DNA from: Mytilisepta virgata
Taxonomy: Eukaryota; Mollusca; Bivalvia; Mytilida; Mytilidae
NCBI GenBank assembly: GCA_028015205.1
Contig: CM051521.1
Span: forward strand, 105,996,513-106,060,512
DNA: 64,000 nt
Direction: 5' to 3'
Shown here: in pieces, positions 21,301 to 33,329 of the stretch
Position numbering within the stretch: the first letter of the stretch is position 1
Layout: every line of letters starts with the position of its first letter
Made by a program: the position numbers and the translations under genes
Notes under the pieces: generated by a model
What the model was told of the DNA's origin: nothing
Seen by the model: the letters and a program-made list of their open reading frames with translations, nothing else
Database searches by the model: none

Positions 21301-24300
21301 GTGAGCTATCATTCATGAATAAGCCTAACTGTGGTTAAGTGGGATAATTTTCCATGACACAGTCTTAGATTCATTCAAAAAGATTGTTAAATCCGTCTGA
21401 AATCTTTATTACACGTTTGTGGTAAAAAAAAATTCAGCCTCTTAAATAATTTTGCTTTGGTTTTTACCAATCATTTGTCTGTAAATTGTGGTGTGTTTGT
21501 TTTCAAGAATATTTAATTCACGTATGCAAATTATCTGCGCTGGCATTCAAAAACTTGTCGCCAAGAAAATCTAAAAATTTGTTTGCCAAGTCACCCTCCC
21601 CCTTTTTGAAACATACATGTATGATGTTCTTTTATTCATTACCTTTATTTTTGATTGAACAATTTGGCAAAACCAGTGAGCCAATTGGAACTTTACACCA
21701 ATTTTATACTGGTAAATGTACATGTAATAGGACTGATATTCAGATTGAGTGTGTTACGATACTCTCTCGGAATTCAGTCAAAGGGACCTAACACCAGCTA
21801 TCACAAGCAAAGATTAACCCAGGTTCCTTGTACAGTGAGACTTTGTCTGTGACTCCTTGTCACACTTTGGGACAAGAGTCCACATCCTAAGGTCGGGACG
21901 AAATTAACACAATAATTCCACAAAATTGGACCTTGGGAATACAATTCAACAGTCGGCTTTGACTCTATAATGGTAGTTTTGCTATAAGCCAGTTTCTATG
22001 CTATTTCTTAATTGAAATGAAACATAATGCTGTAAATAAATAATAATTTATTTTGGTGTAAATTTACATGTAACAAGTGTATAAGAAAAATCATATCAAA
22101 ACAGCATAAATCATACAAAAATAGACTCTGAAAGGCATCAATACTTATACAAAATAATTAGGAGTGGGCATTTAATTCTGACCAGGTGTAGGTTTATTTT
22201 AAGCCGAACAGAAGATTTACAAAATGTTGCCAAAAGGTTTCCATACTTTTAGACGCAAGCCAAACGGTTGGACCAAGGAAAAGTGAAGTGCTTGGCACTC
22301 TCTAATTTGCCTTCTAGGAAGTGTATATGTCCTTCGACAAATATAAAATTTATAAGTCCAAAGTGTTATAAAACTTTATCTATTCACATTTAATGGTAAA
22401 GAGCAAAACTTTAAAGCTCTATAAAATAATAATTTTAAACTTCCAACAGTCAAACAAAATTAAATAATGAAGAAAACATTCAAACTTTCTTTTCTTATAC
22501 CAGTTTTCTTTACTTCAAATTACAAGTAAAATTAAACAGGAAATAGTGAGAATATCATTATTAAAGAACGATAACTCAAACTCAATTCTGCCACACTCCT
22601 CCCCCCTCAAGATCAAATGTATATCATTTGATCTAAAAATCAAGATGCAAAGTATCATATATCAAATATAAATAAATTCAGTTTCAAATTCATCAAATTA
22701 AATATTAAAAGAAATCAATTTCAACTAACAAAATAGAAATTTATTTACTGTGTCTTTAAAACAAAGAAATTAACAATCTCTGAATGCATTTTTTACTATT
22801 ACACTGTAAAACAAATCTATTTCAACTTCAGTCTGTATTTGTCCCTATCCTCTCTTGAATTATAATGTTGTAAATCTTGATTCAAAGACACTTTAACCAT
22901 ATTTTTCTTCTTTCGAACTCCTTTTCTCGCTCCTCATTTTTCTATTTAAGTTTTTCCTGATGTAGGGCTTCCCGGGCAGCCCGTTCCCATTCCTGGCTCT
23001 TTGTCCTTGTTGTATTTTTGTTTAATATTCCCTATAAGGGAGTTACTCTGGGTCATGGAAACATTACATATTTTGCAAAGGAATAACTTTTTGACCTCTT
23101 GATGTATCTTTCCAAAATGGGTTTTGTATGCTAGAAAGGTGTGGTAATACACGGTTTGGTCACAGTTCTTAACATTGCAGTAAGCACCATTTTTTGGCCA
23201 TAATTCTCTTAAGTAATGATTACAGAATTCATCTTGCTGTAACGAGACTTTAAAAATTAAATTAAGTACTCCTTGAGCTCAGTTGGTAGAGCGGTGGACT
23301 ACTGAACCAAAGGTTCCGGTTTCGATCCCCAGTTAGTGCGGTAGGTAATTTTGGGAGACAAATCATGCTCTACTGTTACATAAACTTCCAGTCAAGATGG
23401 ACATAGTCTAATAATTTATTCTGCAAATTTTGTCCAGGTGAGCGATACAGGCTCCTGGGTTCCTCTAGTTAAAATTTAAATACCACATACATGTAGATTA
23501 ATTTCAAATGAACAAGGGTAAGTTAATTCATACCATTTAGAGTGCTAAAGTTACCGTGAAAGCCAAACCTGGACAATTACCATTAAGGGAATTGACTCCC
23601 CATGGCATTTAAGTTGTGGAGTCAGATGGTGATTCTGATATGAGTTTTTAAAAATGGGCTATAGAAAAGAAGAAGGGTCATTGTTGATAATTTCTCTCTT
23701 TTTGTGGCATACTTTTGAAGTTAGTGTTCTGAAATCTGTATGTGTACATGTATACCTAATTACAAATCAGCTTACTTCAGGTCTCTAAATCTATATTTAA
23801 TAAACTAGGCAGTGTAGAACAGTTATTACAACAAAACATAAAAAAAAAGTTTCTTTTATAATAAAATGTTTTGTAGGTTAACAGATTATGAGACGTGTGC
23901 TAGTGTTGGACAGGAACTAATGGTTATGATAACTGATAGGAATAAGAACAGTCGAACAAGTTCTACATATACAAAGGTTACTTAATTATTTAAAAGTGTG
24001 TTAACAGTATTTTCTTATTTGAATTGCTCCATGTAAAATATTTGTTATCATTAATGTTTAATAAATAGAAAACACCACAGTATTATTGAGATATAGTTAT
24101 GGGATTAATCAATTAACTCCCAATTTTCAGTTTTTATGTGGATTATATTGAATTCATTTCTTTCAATGCAAAAATTAAAATTAAGTAAAAAAAATATGAA
24201 TATTTAAGGCTGCTAAATACAATGTACGTGTTTTTTTTTTTTTTATCATGAATTACATTTGTACTTTTCTCATGATTCCTTGAAATACTATATGACTTTT

Positions 24301-27300
24301 AAAATATTCCTTTAGATGATAGAATCAGATGTTTCCAATGTAAATCAACAGGAGATTACAATAGTTAATTTTGTACATCCAGTGTTAATGCCAAGGAAAT
24401 TTTAAATATGTTGAAATTTTGCAATTTACCCAGTTACAGAAATTTCTTGTGGTGCCATAATTCTTGTAGGTGGCAATAAAATAAATATTCAGTAATTGTG
24501 GAACAGTGCTCACTGTTGTTTATTTTAAAAGGGAATAGCTTACCTGTAAAAAAGCCTTAAGTGAGTGTAAGGTGTGGAAAAATCGTATGAAATATGGTTT
24601 TAAGTTACAGTTGTTTGTTCATGGGTGGACTTTATGATGAGTAAAGGGGTTATTCAAGAAATTAAAATCAAAGGATTTTGACATCTATGGTTTTTAAACA
24701 ACCGAAGTTTTGAAATATATTTAAAGTTTGATAGTTTAATATCAGATTTTTAGTTTGCCTCAACGAAGTTGAGGGGGGCTATTGGAGTCACTTGCTGTAA
24801 GGGTGCATCTCGGGGAGCTACACAGCCACACACCAAAATTAGTGGGGGAACGAGGCGAACTTTGTAATAATAGATTTCTGGTATTTACATGTAACTGATC
24901 TGGACCAAAGATTCATGTAGCTATTGCCATCACTTGTTGTCCATCAGCATTAAGTTTTTTTTTCAAATTCTCTGAAACTACAGTTTGAATTGAAATGAAA
25001 ATAGACCACAATCATTCCTAGTGTATCTAGTTTCAAAGTTGTATCCAGTTTGTTTACCAGACAGAAAAAGCCACTATGCTGAAAATATAACAGCAGTCAA
25101 GACATGATTTTAGAAGCTTATCATTAACACCATCCCAACCAAAATGACTGCCAAAAACATTAATTCTGTAGGTGGGAAAATGAAATCCAGGTGAGCAATA
25201 CAGGTTTCTGGGAGCCTCTTTTATATTTCAGCTGTCGGCACAAATTAGAGTAAGCATGAAGAAATTTTCAAATGAAGTTAACAAACTAAAACAGAATTTA
25301 ATCAGAGCATCATCATCGTATCATATGTATCCTTATATCCAGTAATGATATTCATAAATCTTAAATACAGCTGCATATCAAAGTGGTAAAACTTAAAACT
25401 ATATATCCATATCAGAAAAAATGGTATGATTCTCTTTTAAGGTAGTGTAGGCAGTACATGTGTATTATAAGTGTAATACCGGTATTCATAAACATTTATT
25501 CAAATTTATTCAAATTTTTGCACTCTGGAAACAGCTAGCTTCCAAATACCTTAAATTCGTTTTCAGCGAGGGACTTCGCTATGAACCCACGGGGGAACTT
25601 GAGCGATCCCCAGACCCCTTGCTGATTTTAATAGGGATTCTAGCAAAAATATGTTGGCAAGTACCGGTATGTATGTATGAAAGAATTGTAAACCTAACTG
25701 AAATTGAAGCCAAATGACATTTTTTTACACCTTGTACATGTTGTAAGATTAAAATTACATGTAGTTTATTGCTAATAGTTTTAGAGAAATAGTAAGTTTG
25801 TTGTGAGTGTTCAGATATTTAAACCAAATTAACTACAGGGTAGTGGATTTTATCCTTAACTCAGTAATCAGAACACAGAGGGAAGTAGATCGCAGACAGA
25901 TGATGATTGATAATTTAATAACAAAAGAAAAACAGATAAATGAAGCCTTTAAAAATGAAGGAAGCACTTCAAGGTATAAATGTGGTTTTTGATTATTGAT
26001 TTAATACATGCAATGGAGGCAGATTTTATTTTAAAAAAACAGATAACTAATGAACACAGAGGACACAATGAAATCTGTGGCAACAATTGCAATACATGTT
26101 TTTTGCTTTAATATCCATTTTAAAAAGTCCTATTTTAGTTTGAAAACATATCATGAAAGGTGATATATCCTAGGTAATCAAGTGGTTGGGGTATTTTATA
26201 TTTATAAATTGCAACTTAAAAGTCAGGCAATTGATTGATGGACCGCTAAAGGTCCCGAGTAGGCAAAGCCTAACCAAAAACTATTATAAGAAATTTTTAA
26301 GGGTATTTTAGATTTTATGCCAATTTAGAGTAAGCTTGACATTAATGTTCAGTCTTTGGTAAAATAAGTATAAATAGATAATATTGATCCTTGGCATGTA
26401 TTTTTGAGCTCCTTTAAATGTCATCCCTTACAGAAGGGTTTCTTGTTATAAGTTTTAATTCTAAACCATCTAAACTTTGTATTTTGATTGATACATATTG
26501 AAGATATGCACCATGTACTATTTTGAAAAAATTTGTTAGTCAGAATTTTTAAGAAAAGATAAGAATACATGTTCATTGTAATTCTTAAATGTTTATTAAT
26601 AAATTTCTGATATATTTCTATTATCCAGATTTAATCTGATGGGAACAGAAACATTTGGAAGTAATGATCCATGGGGTATCAGAGAAGAACCAGAAGAATT
26701 CCAGGGAAGATCTAACATGGACATTAGACAACAACAACAGCATATTATTAAAGGTAAACTGCCCTTTTAATGTAAGAAATATAGATTAAAACAAGGCTTA
26801 CCTTTATGAGTGTTAGATCCATAAATCAGCCTGAAAAAATCTAGGCTCATCAAGAGTGTGATTTGAAAAATGTCATTCTCTCAAAAATAAAGAAAATAAT
26901 TTTCTAGTTTTGTTGTTATTAATTATGCATTTATTTTCAATAAGTCTATTACATAGACTAAAAAAAGAATTTCTATTTAGCTCCTTATTTATTTCTATGA
27001 CAAACAGATATATATTATAATATTTACAGGTGACAGTTTCATTTCATCAGGAGTATTTTGTGAATTAAACAACTAATTTTTAATGTGATTGATTGCAGCT
27101 TTTAAAGTTTTGTGATTTATGTAGCTTTTCTTACAGGATTCATAGTGTTTTTTTTTTTTTTTTTACAAAAGTTAAGTATTTCAGTCAAAACTGTCCTTTA
27201 TAGAGGTCAATTTTGCATGCTTTCTAATTTCAAAGACATTTTCACATGGGTTTTATAAGCTATATAAAGGTGCCATTTAAAACAGGTTTTATATATGTAT

Positions 27301-29696
27301 ATATTCCATAATTACCCAGGGCTAATATGAAATAGGCTTTAGATTTGGTGCAATGGCAGTCCCAGTTTCATGTGGCAAGTACCGGATACGTGAAGTTAAA
27401 TCTATTATAACAAATATATGCTTCAATACTACATGTACTTTCTGGGTACTTTGAGGTCAGTCTCTGATTAAAAGAAATATACATACAATTTGTCTGTTAA
27501 TAAATAAAAGACATTAAGAATCTAACACCGATGCAAGTGCGAGATAAGGAAATCTCGGACACCTGAGGGTAACATTTGATCGTTTTCTAACAAGCATAAC
27601 TGATGTTTGATTCTTTTTCTCACTTTGTTTGGGATAGAAATAGTGTGGGGACTGACATTGATCAGCTGTTCCTGACATAACACTATGTTCAGGAATATGC
27701 CGTATCACAAAGGTAAATGAATTATGCGAACAGAGAAATATGATTTAAAAAACGAAGTTTGAAAAACAAATTCTAGGTTGTAACAATTATTTTTAAAGAT
27801 AAAATGTAATACATGTAACACAAAATGTTAAGTTCATCAAAACAATGAACTATGCCTCCCTTGATCATAGATCCATAGAAATCGGGATTCAGAAAGTCAG
27901 ATGGAAAGGGATAAGGAAATCTCACACCGGCAAAAATTGGAATTGTCTCAAAAGTGAGAAATACTAGTCATTTTATTGTATCTTCCTTTTGGCATACTCA
28001 GTTTTTAAAAATTGTGTTTTTTTTTGTATTGTATGAATTGTTTGTGTTGCAGAACAAGATAAAGGTCTAGAATCATTATCCCATGTTATTTCCAGACAAA
28101 AACAAATGGCTATAGACATTGGTGATGAAGTTGATAGTCAAAATGGTAAGCTAAGCTTAAATTTACATAGTACATACAAGTCATGTGTGATCAAAATTTT
28201 TTCTGCAGATAAGTGACCATCTTTTTTTTGGTGAAATTCAGATTCATTTCCAAAACAGAATTTTTGGATGGTTCATTTCTTATACATGTATCTTATGTGA
28301 CACTTAATTCATGTTACTTCACTTGATTTCAACAGATTTGGATAAAAAATGTGCACTTGAAACTTTTTTTCTGAATACATTGATTACAGATTTGTTATGT
28401 CAGTTTAGCAAAGTCAAATTATTTTTTCAAAATACAGATATAATAAAATAGAATATTTCTAATAAGTGTACATGTAAATTTCTCCATATATTGTAGTATT
28501 GATTGATGATATTGGAGACCATATGGACAGAACAGGGGAAAGAATAATCAAAGAAACTCGTCATATAAAAATAGTAGATAGAAAGTCTAATACTTGTGGT
28601 AAGTCATCAAACACTTGAGTTGTTTTGAACTCAAGATATCACTGCATACAACCAGTAATACAGAAAAGATGGTACAATTGTTTATTTTTGAATGAAAGCT
28701 ACTCTAAAATGGATAAACTGTATTGCATTCAGATCTACATGTAGATTTAGTCTTTAGAAGGCATCTAGGATATCAGTCTTTTTTTCAAACATTCATAAAA
28801 TATATATTTTCGAGATGATGAAAGTATGGTTGAATTTTTTAGAAAACAGCCAGTTTTGTAATACATGTACATATTAAACATGTCATTTATTTTAAATCCC
28901 TAGGAATCTCAATGCATTCAGTTAGTTGTACACAATATATTTGGTGCAATTTAGTGACATATTTAATCATCAAGTAGGTTCACATCATTACATTTTTATA
29001 TTTTACTGCAGTTTGAGATTTAAATAAAGAACAAGGCCCAATTTAATAAAATGTTATTTTTCCAGCTATATTCTTCAGTATCTGAGTTAAGGATAAATCA
29101 GAAAAACCTGTAATATGATATTTTATCCAGACTCTGTTGATTTTATGTTTTTATATTCATTTGGCTGTTTATTGTTGCTTTTGGATTCCATTGGTTGATT
29201 GTTGGGTTATCATTGACTTTTCAAATAATTTAGGGGCCTCAGTGGCCGAGTGGTCTAGGTAGTTCGTCATGACTACTGATGATCACTAGCCTGTCAACGC
29301 TGAGGTTGAGAGTTAGAATCTCACCTGTGGTGGGGTGTGTTCAACTCCGATCTTAATTGACAAGGATTGCCAATTTTCCTACCGAAGGTTGGTGGTTCTC
29401 TCCGGGTACTCCGGCTTCCTCCACCAATAAAAACTGGCCGCCGCGAAATAGCCAAATGTGCTGAAAACGGCGTAAAACCCCAAATTAACAAACAAACAAA
29501 CAAATCAAATAATTTATGAAACCCAGATCTAGTTTTTTTTTGTCCTTGACATTTTCTTTATCTGCTTATTTTTTTAAGCAATTTTAAATGCTTTAATATG
29601 AAGTACTCCATAATTACAGGTTACTGGATAGCCATTATCCTGTTGTTTATTGCCATTATTGTGATTGTTGCTGTACCATATGGTGGAAAGAAGTGA
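21284..29696 (+). CDS. stx8: Syntaxin-8, complete gene (8 coding exons, 236 aa)
   Basis: Syntaxin-8 is a tail-anchored Qc-SNARE that acts with syntaxin-7, Vti1b and VAMP8/VAMP7 in late-endosome and lysosome fusion. The eight exons join without a frame break to 711 bases, 236 residues, the human length. Order: MASDTW start; N-terminal helices (about 7-110, with REVDRRQ and FKNEG); linker with DPWGIREEPEE; SNARE motif (about 148-210) with the zero-layer Gln near 176 in DEVDSQN, then IDDIGDHMDRT; the VDRKSNTCG hinge; and a C-terminal membrane anchor (about 213-231) ending PYGGKK. All introns are GT-AG. The start has an A at -3 and G at +4, and an ETS-like CTTCCGG lies about 35 bp upstream. Confidence 0.96.
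21301..23265. other. STX8 intron 1, no clear feature in most of it
   Basis: Long A+T-rich intron. I see no exon with family resemblance. Its only recognisable contents lie to the right: a tRNA-like SINE remnant and a hairpin-repeat end. Confidence 0.5.
23269..23341 (+). repeat. tRNA-like sequence (probable SINE head or pseudo-tRNA)
   Basis: GAGCTCAGTTGGTAGAGCGG gives a D-arm (GCTC..GAGC) and A box, and GGTTTCGATCCCC a B box. The acceptor ends do not pair and the anticodon arm is irregular, so this is not a working tRNA. Pol III promoter boxes suggest a tRNA-derived SINE remnant. Confidence 0.6.
23428..23470 (-). repeat. Inverted GAGGCTC-family 5' end
   Basis: CCAGGTGAGCGATACAGGCT then CCTGGGTTCCTCT is the reverse complement of the family's 5' hairpin. 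No core repeats are visible beside it. Confidence 0.6.
23877..23976 (+). CDS. stx8: STX8 coding exon 2
   Basis: This 100-base exon, after TTTTGTAG, completes Trp6 and encodes 33 residues beginning LTDYETCASVGQELM and ending in TYTK. It corresponds to the first N-terminal helix (human FSTYDSTCQIAQEIAEKIQQ). Donor AAAG|GTTACT, phase 0. Confidence 0.93.
24757..24860. repeat. Hairpin repeat CCTCAAC-GAA-GTTGAGG
   Basis: A perfect 7-bp stem with a GAA loop, followed by GGGGGGCTATTGGAGTCACT and GGGGGAACGAGGCGAAC. It looks like the end of another dispersed element, family unknown. Confidence 0.5.
24915..25222 (-). repeat. Short complete GAGGCTC-family element, inverted, abutting STX8 exon 3
   Basis: On the minus strand it runs from AAGAGGCTCCCAGAAACCTG (right end) to the tail AGTGATGGCAATAGCTACAT (left end). 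It ends about ten bases before the acceptor of STX8 exon 3. Confidence 0.7.
25232..25326 (+). CDS. stx8: STX8 coding exon 3
   Basis: This 95-base exon begins LSAQIRVSMKKF and ends RASSSYH plus two bases of Ile, matching human LTVTIRALLQNLKEKI...AVSTHQI. Its acceptor TATATTTCAG lies just inside the junction with an inverted hairpin-ended repeat. Confidence 0.92.
25872..25973 (+). CDS. stx8: STX8 coding exon 4
   Basis: This exon encodes TQREVDRRQMMIDNLITKEK and then QINEAFKNEGSTS. I chose the acceptor TAATCAG|AAC because it is the only nearby AG that keeps the frame from exon 3, and it gives HITQREVDRRQ against human HQITQLEGDRRQ. Confidence 0.95.
26629..26753 (+). CDS. stx8: STX8 coding exon 5
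   Basis: After TTATCCAG, this exon encodes the linker before the SNARE motif, with NDPWGIREEPEEFQGRSN followed by DIRQQQQHII. The human counterpart is NPWLFEEPEETRGLGFDEIR and QQQQKII. Donor AAAG|GTAAAC. Confidence 0.96.
26754..28052. other. STX8 intron 5, no gene
   Basis: Contains a short dispersed repeat at 27193-27292 shared with 8726-8850, and poly-T at 27148-27165. No coding signal recognised. Confidence 0.5.
28053..28145 (+). CDS. stx8: STX8 coding exon 6 (first half of SNARE motif)
   Basis: This exon encodes EQDKGLESLSHVISRQKQMA and IDIGDEVDSQN. The Gln two residues from its end matches the ionic-layer Gln of human DEQNEIIDDL. Acceptor TTGCAG, donor AATG|GTAAGC. Confidence 0.96.
28497..28598 (+). 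CDS. stx8: STX8 coding exon 7 (second half of SNARE motif)
   Basis: This exon encodes LIDDIGDHMDRTGERIIKET and then RHIKIVDRKSNTC. It is the C-terminal SNARE heptads and the conserved VDRKS juxtamembrane hinge. Acceptor TTGTAG, donor TGTG|GTAAGT. Confidence 0.96.
29233..29504 (+). mobile_element. tRNA-derived SINE, full length, in STX8 intron 7
   Basis: The head GGGGCCTCAGTGGCCGAGTG is tRNA-like (A box), with B-box remnant AGTTAGAATCTC. A central block reads GGTTCTCTCCGGGTACTCCG and GCTTCCTCCACCAATAAAAA, and the tail is CAAA-repeat. Perfect 12-bp target duplications, TCAAATAATTTA, lie at 29221-29232 and 29505-29516. The duplications and tail indicate LINE-driven insertion. Confidence 0.93.
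29620..29696 (+). CDS. stx8: STX8 coding exon 8 (membrane anchor and stop)
   Basis: This exon encodes GYWIAIILLFIAIIVIVAV and then PYGGKK, with a TGA at 29694-29696. It is the single C-terminal membrane span that tail-anchors the protein. Ten bases after the stop is CATG|GTAATG, a possible donor for a 3'UTR intron. Confidence 0.95.
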
Positions 29697-30474
29697 ATAA
29701 CTCATGGTAATGTTTAAACATAGCGTTTTTTTAATTCATTCAGGACGGTAATTGGACTGTAATGGAAAATAGAGTGTAATAATCTCATCTTATTGTCTTT
29801 TGACTGGCATTTTTCGAAGGTACCAGTACTTTTTAATACATGATAAATCTGTGTCCTTTTAATATATGCTTATCTCTCTAATTCATAACTATTGGTTATT
29901 TTCAAATTTTTACAAAATTCGGAGTAATTTCACAATTTGAGGAATGTGATTCGATGAAATATTTCCTGTTTAATGTGTGTGTATTACCCTATTTAGTTAC
30001 ATACAGTTATGTTTGAAAAATCTTTTGTGAACTAATATTGGATATTGGATTGAAAATGAGTAGAGTTCTGTGTGGTTTTTGCAACTATTCTTGTATTTAA
30101 CTAGAATTAACAATCATAGAAAGGAAATAATATTACAGCGAATCACATTCTTGGATGTTTTAAAGAAAACATAATAATGAGAATATTTAACATTATCAAT
30201 TGTTATGCATGTGAGAGATAAGCAGGGTTGTACATAATAAATCTATTCATAAGTATAGATTCTTGGACATATATATTGTATCTTGTTACAGATTCTTGTA
30301 ATTACACAAATACATGATAAAGCTTGTTATATTTTATGAGGCTCTAGTATGTTATGTACATGTTACAGATGTAATATGGACAAAAAGTACTTGTAAAGCA
30401 TTGTCTTGGATTGTGAGCCTTGTATATGGCTTCAGCTTTAGGTATATTTTATTCAATAATTTTATTCAGCAACT

Positions 30475-30800
30475 CCTTACATCCAGACCTATAATATGTT
30501 TTGGGACACCCTCTTTTTGGGGGTTGTCAGGTAATAATACAGAAAGCCTGACTGCAGACCATAGTGGGTAATGTGTTTTGAGAATGCCACACCCTCTCAC
30601 ACTAAAGACCCCTTCAGTAGTTTTCAAAAGAGTAGGCTGATGGCTGCTAAAGAAGGCTAAATTATCCAACCCTACCTATTCATCCACCCTTGTACACTGG
30701 AAATCAATATCAGTTCCCCTTTTATGTCCCGTCCCACCCTCATTTTAATTATGTTTGATAAATTGAAGAAGCACAAAATATTAGGCACTGGAATGGATGT
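30475..30800 (+). repeat. Dispersed repeat, uninterrupted copy ('empty site')
   Basis: GGGGGTTGTCAGGTAATAAT, AAAGCCTGACTGCAGACCAT and GAAGGCTAAATTATCC also occur at 39385-39554 and 40531-40700, where a hairpin element splits them. This copy shows the unsplit order. Confidence 0.8.
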
Positions 30801-30834
30801 TAAGCAAACAGTAATCAGTCATATAATATTTTTC

Positions 30835-30898
30835 ATCAAGATATATAATGTTGTTATTTATTGCAGATCAAGATATATAATGTTGTTATTTATTGCAG
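30835..30898 (+). repeat. Perfect 32-bp tandem duplication containing a splice acceptor
   Basis: Two identical units of ATCAAGATATATAATGTTGT followed by TATTTATTGCAG. Each ends in a good acceptor, and the sequence after the second copy again begins ATCAAG. Confidence 0.95.
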
Positions 30899-31030
30899 AT
30901 CAAGAAGAAACAGAAGAGAAATCTATGCAGAACTTTGAGTGCAATTCAAGACTTTATTGTGACTGGACCAAATTTTATTGTGATAAATATTTTTTGTTAT
31001 AAAAATAAACATTATATACATGTACTATAA
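30899..31030 (+). other. stx8: Probable STX8 3'UTR terminal exon with polyadenylation signal
   Basis: The acceptor TATTTATTGCAG precedes about 130 bases that end soon after AATAAA at 31004-31009. The matching donor would be at 29706/29707, ten bases after the STX8 stop. That is close enough to the stop to avoid nonsense-mediated decay under the usual 50-55 nt rule. The alternative is an unspliced UTR running through from exon 8. The assignment is inference from signals only. Confidence 0.45.
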
Positions 31031-31759
31031 AGTTTGTATACAAATGTATATTTAGATTTGGTTGGGTTTTATCCATTTAACGTGTTAAGTATGTTGATAT
31101 GAAGTGTTCAATAACAAAACTCATATGTCAGATGTACAGATTTTACATTTACCATGATGATGTTTATCATAATTAAGCTTTAATGTTTTGTCCCACTTTT
31201 GTCTTCTGGTTGTAATTTGTTTCTAGGAGTTTTATAATTGCAACCATAGATTCCAAATGATTACAAAAAAGCTTTCATCTCTTTAAGCTAATAAATAAAA
31301 TGTTCTAAGAGTAAAGCTAATTTGGCCACTACAATTTACAAGTTTTGAATTTGACCATTCTTCCAAAAATTCATGTTATAATAATTTATGTGATAAATAC
31401 TATCTTGTCTGGGAAAAGATTCATTAACCATTATTATTCACTTACATAGATGTCAATTTTGACCTTCTCCCCAAGTCAAGCATTCATATTTAGTGTTAAA
31501 ACAGGTTTAAAAGTAGTTTTTTCCACTTTTCTAACACCTATTAAATACAATGTGCAGCTGACGCTTGTTGTCTCGAAATCGCTTAAGTTGAAATTTCAGT
31601 ATGTCAAATTTTTTTTCTGATCCCGAGCGGACGACAGTATAATCTATGTATTTTTATTCCTTTTGTCTTGAAATTCGATTAGTCAAAGTTTCGGTTGTGT
31701 CAAACTGATATAACATACCAAGGAAATTTGATTAGTGTAAAATCAACTCATGTCGAAGG

Positions 31760-32640
31760 TTTAGGTCAAATGAGGGTCATAATGGTACGCGACACACACC
31801 CTCATGGTAATACACCTACATACCAAAGGGTATAAGCCTAGGTCAAAACACAAAAAAGTTACAACCCAGACTATAATTTGACCTTGAGGCCAATGGTCAA
31901 GGTCAAATGAAGGTCATAATGGTACACAACACACCATCTCATGGTGATACACCAACATACCAAAGCACAAGGAAATACTATAATTTTGGTCATTTTACCT
32001 GAATGCCAAAGGTCAAGGTCAAATGGAGGTCATGTGATACACCAACATACCAAAGGGGAATAAGCCTAGGTCAAAAGACAAAAAAGTTACAACCCGGCCA
32101 AGGAAATACGAAATACTCTAATTTTAGTCTTAATTTGACCTTGAGGTCAAAGGTCAAGGTCAAATAATGGTACGTGACACACCCTCATAGTAATACGCCT
32201 ACATACCAAAGGGTATAAGCCTAGGTGAAAAGAAAGTTACAACCTGGACAAGGAAATACTATAATTTGACCTTTAGGTCAAAGGTCTAGGTCAAATGAAG
32301 GTCATAATGGTACACGACACATACCCTCATGGTAATACACTTACATATCAAAGGGTATAAGCCTAGATCAAAAGACAAAAAAATTACACCCCGGACAAGG
32401 AAATACTATAATTTTAGTCATAAATTGACCTTTAGGTCAAAGGTCAAATGAAGATCAAAATGGTACGCGACACAACCCTTCATGGTAGTACACCTACATA
32501 CCAAAGGGTATAAGCCTAGGTCAAAAGACAAAAAAGTTATGGCCCGGACAAGCTTTGCTGAGAAGAGCAAAAAGAAGAAATACTACAAAAACAATATGTC
32601 TCTCTTCTACGAATGGGAGACGTAATTAAAAGAATTAATA
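31760..32640 (+). repeat. Pearl-like element with about five core repeats
   Basis: Units contain GGTCAAATGAAGGTCATAAT, CTACATACCAAAGGGTATAA and CCGGACAAGGAAATACTATA. The tail, AGCTTTGCTGAGAAGAGC, is followed by the stem-loop TATGTCTC..GGGAGACGTA near 32598. Confidence 0.7.
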
Positions 32641-33329
32641 CAGTATGTGTAAACGTCCTATTTATTGACATTATGGCTTTAATTGCCGAAAAAGAATTTG
32701 TAAAATCAATATAGGTTGAAGTTAAAGGATTATCAATTTAAAGAAACAAATTCTAATGAAGAATCAATAACCTTATATTCAGACTTAATGACACAATCAT
32801 CATTAATCAAAATTATTTAATATGCAAATCAGATGACCTAAGCTGATAATGGCTTGGTCGCTGTTGTAAAATCTGTGAAGATTAAAACAAAATAATTTGA
32901 CATTTTGAGCAAGTTTCAGTAAGTTTTGATAAGAATAATGTGAATAAAACAACAAATCATCAAACAAGTAAAAACAATCACTGAACACACGATCTTACAA
33001 AAAAGAATCTGGAAGTTTGTGAATGTTGATCACCCTTGTCCAAAACTCAATGATTTCCAATACATTTTTAGTTGAATTCTATCTCAAACTCATTCCCATG
33101 GTCCCTTACACTTCAAGATAAGGAGAATCGACTGTATATTTTTGGTGTGAATTTCACTTACAAGCTTTAATTACATGAAATTCACAGAAAATAGTTATAT
33201 GAAATTCCCATCATTTTCAGGTGCTTCTATAATACAATTCAAGCATAAGCACAGTGTTCATCATCCTAAATGTGCTAAAGTCACATTAATTTGTTGATAT
33301 CTGCAATTAAAAAAAAACTCACCTGGATT

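Noticed and set aside
23269..23341. A functional tRNA gene
   Set aside because: The D-arm and B box are good, but the acceptor stem does not pair and the anticodon arm is irregular. SINE or pseudo-tRNA is better.
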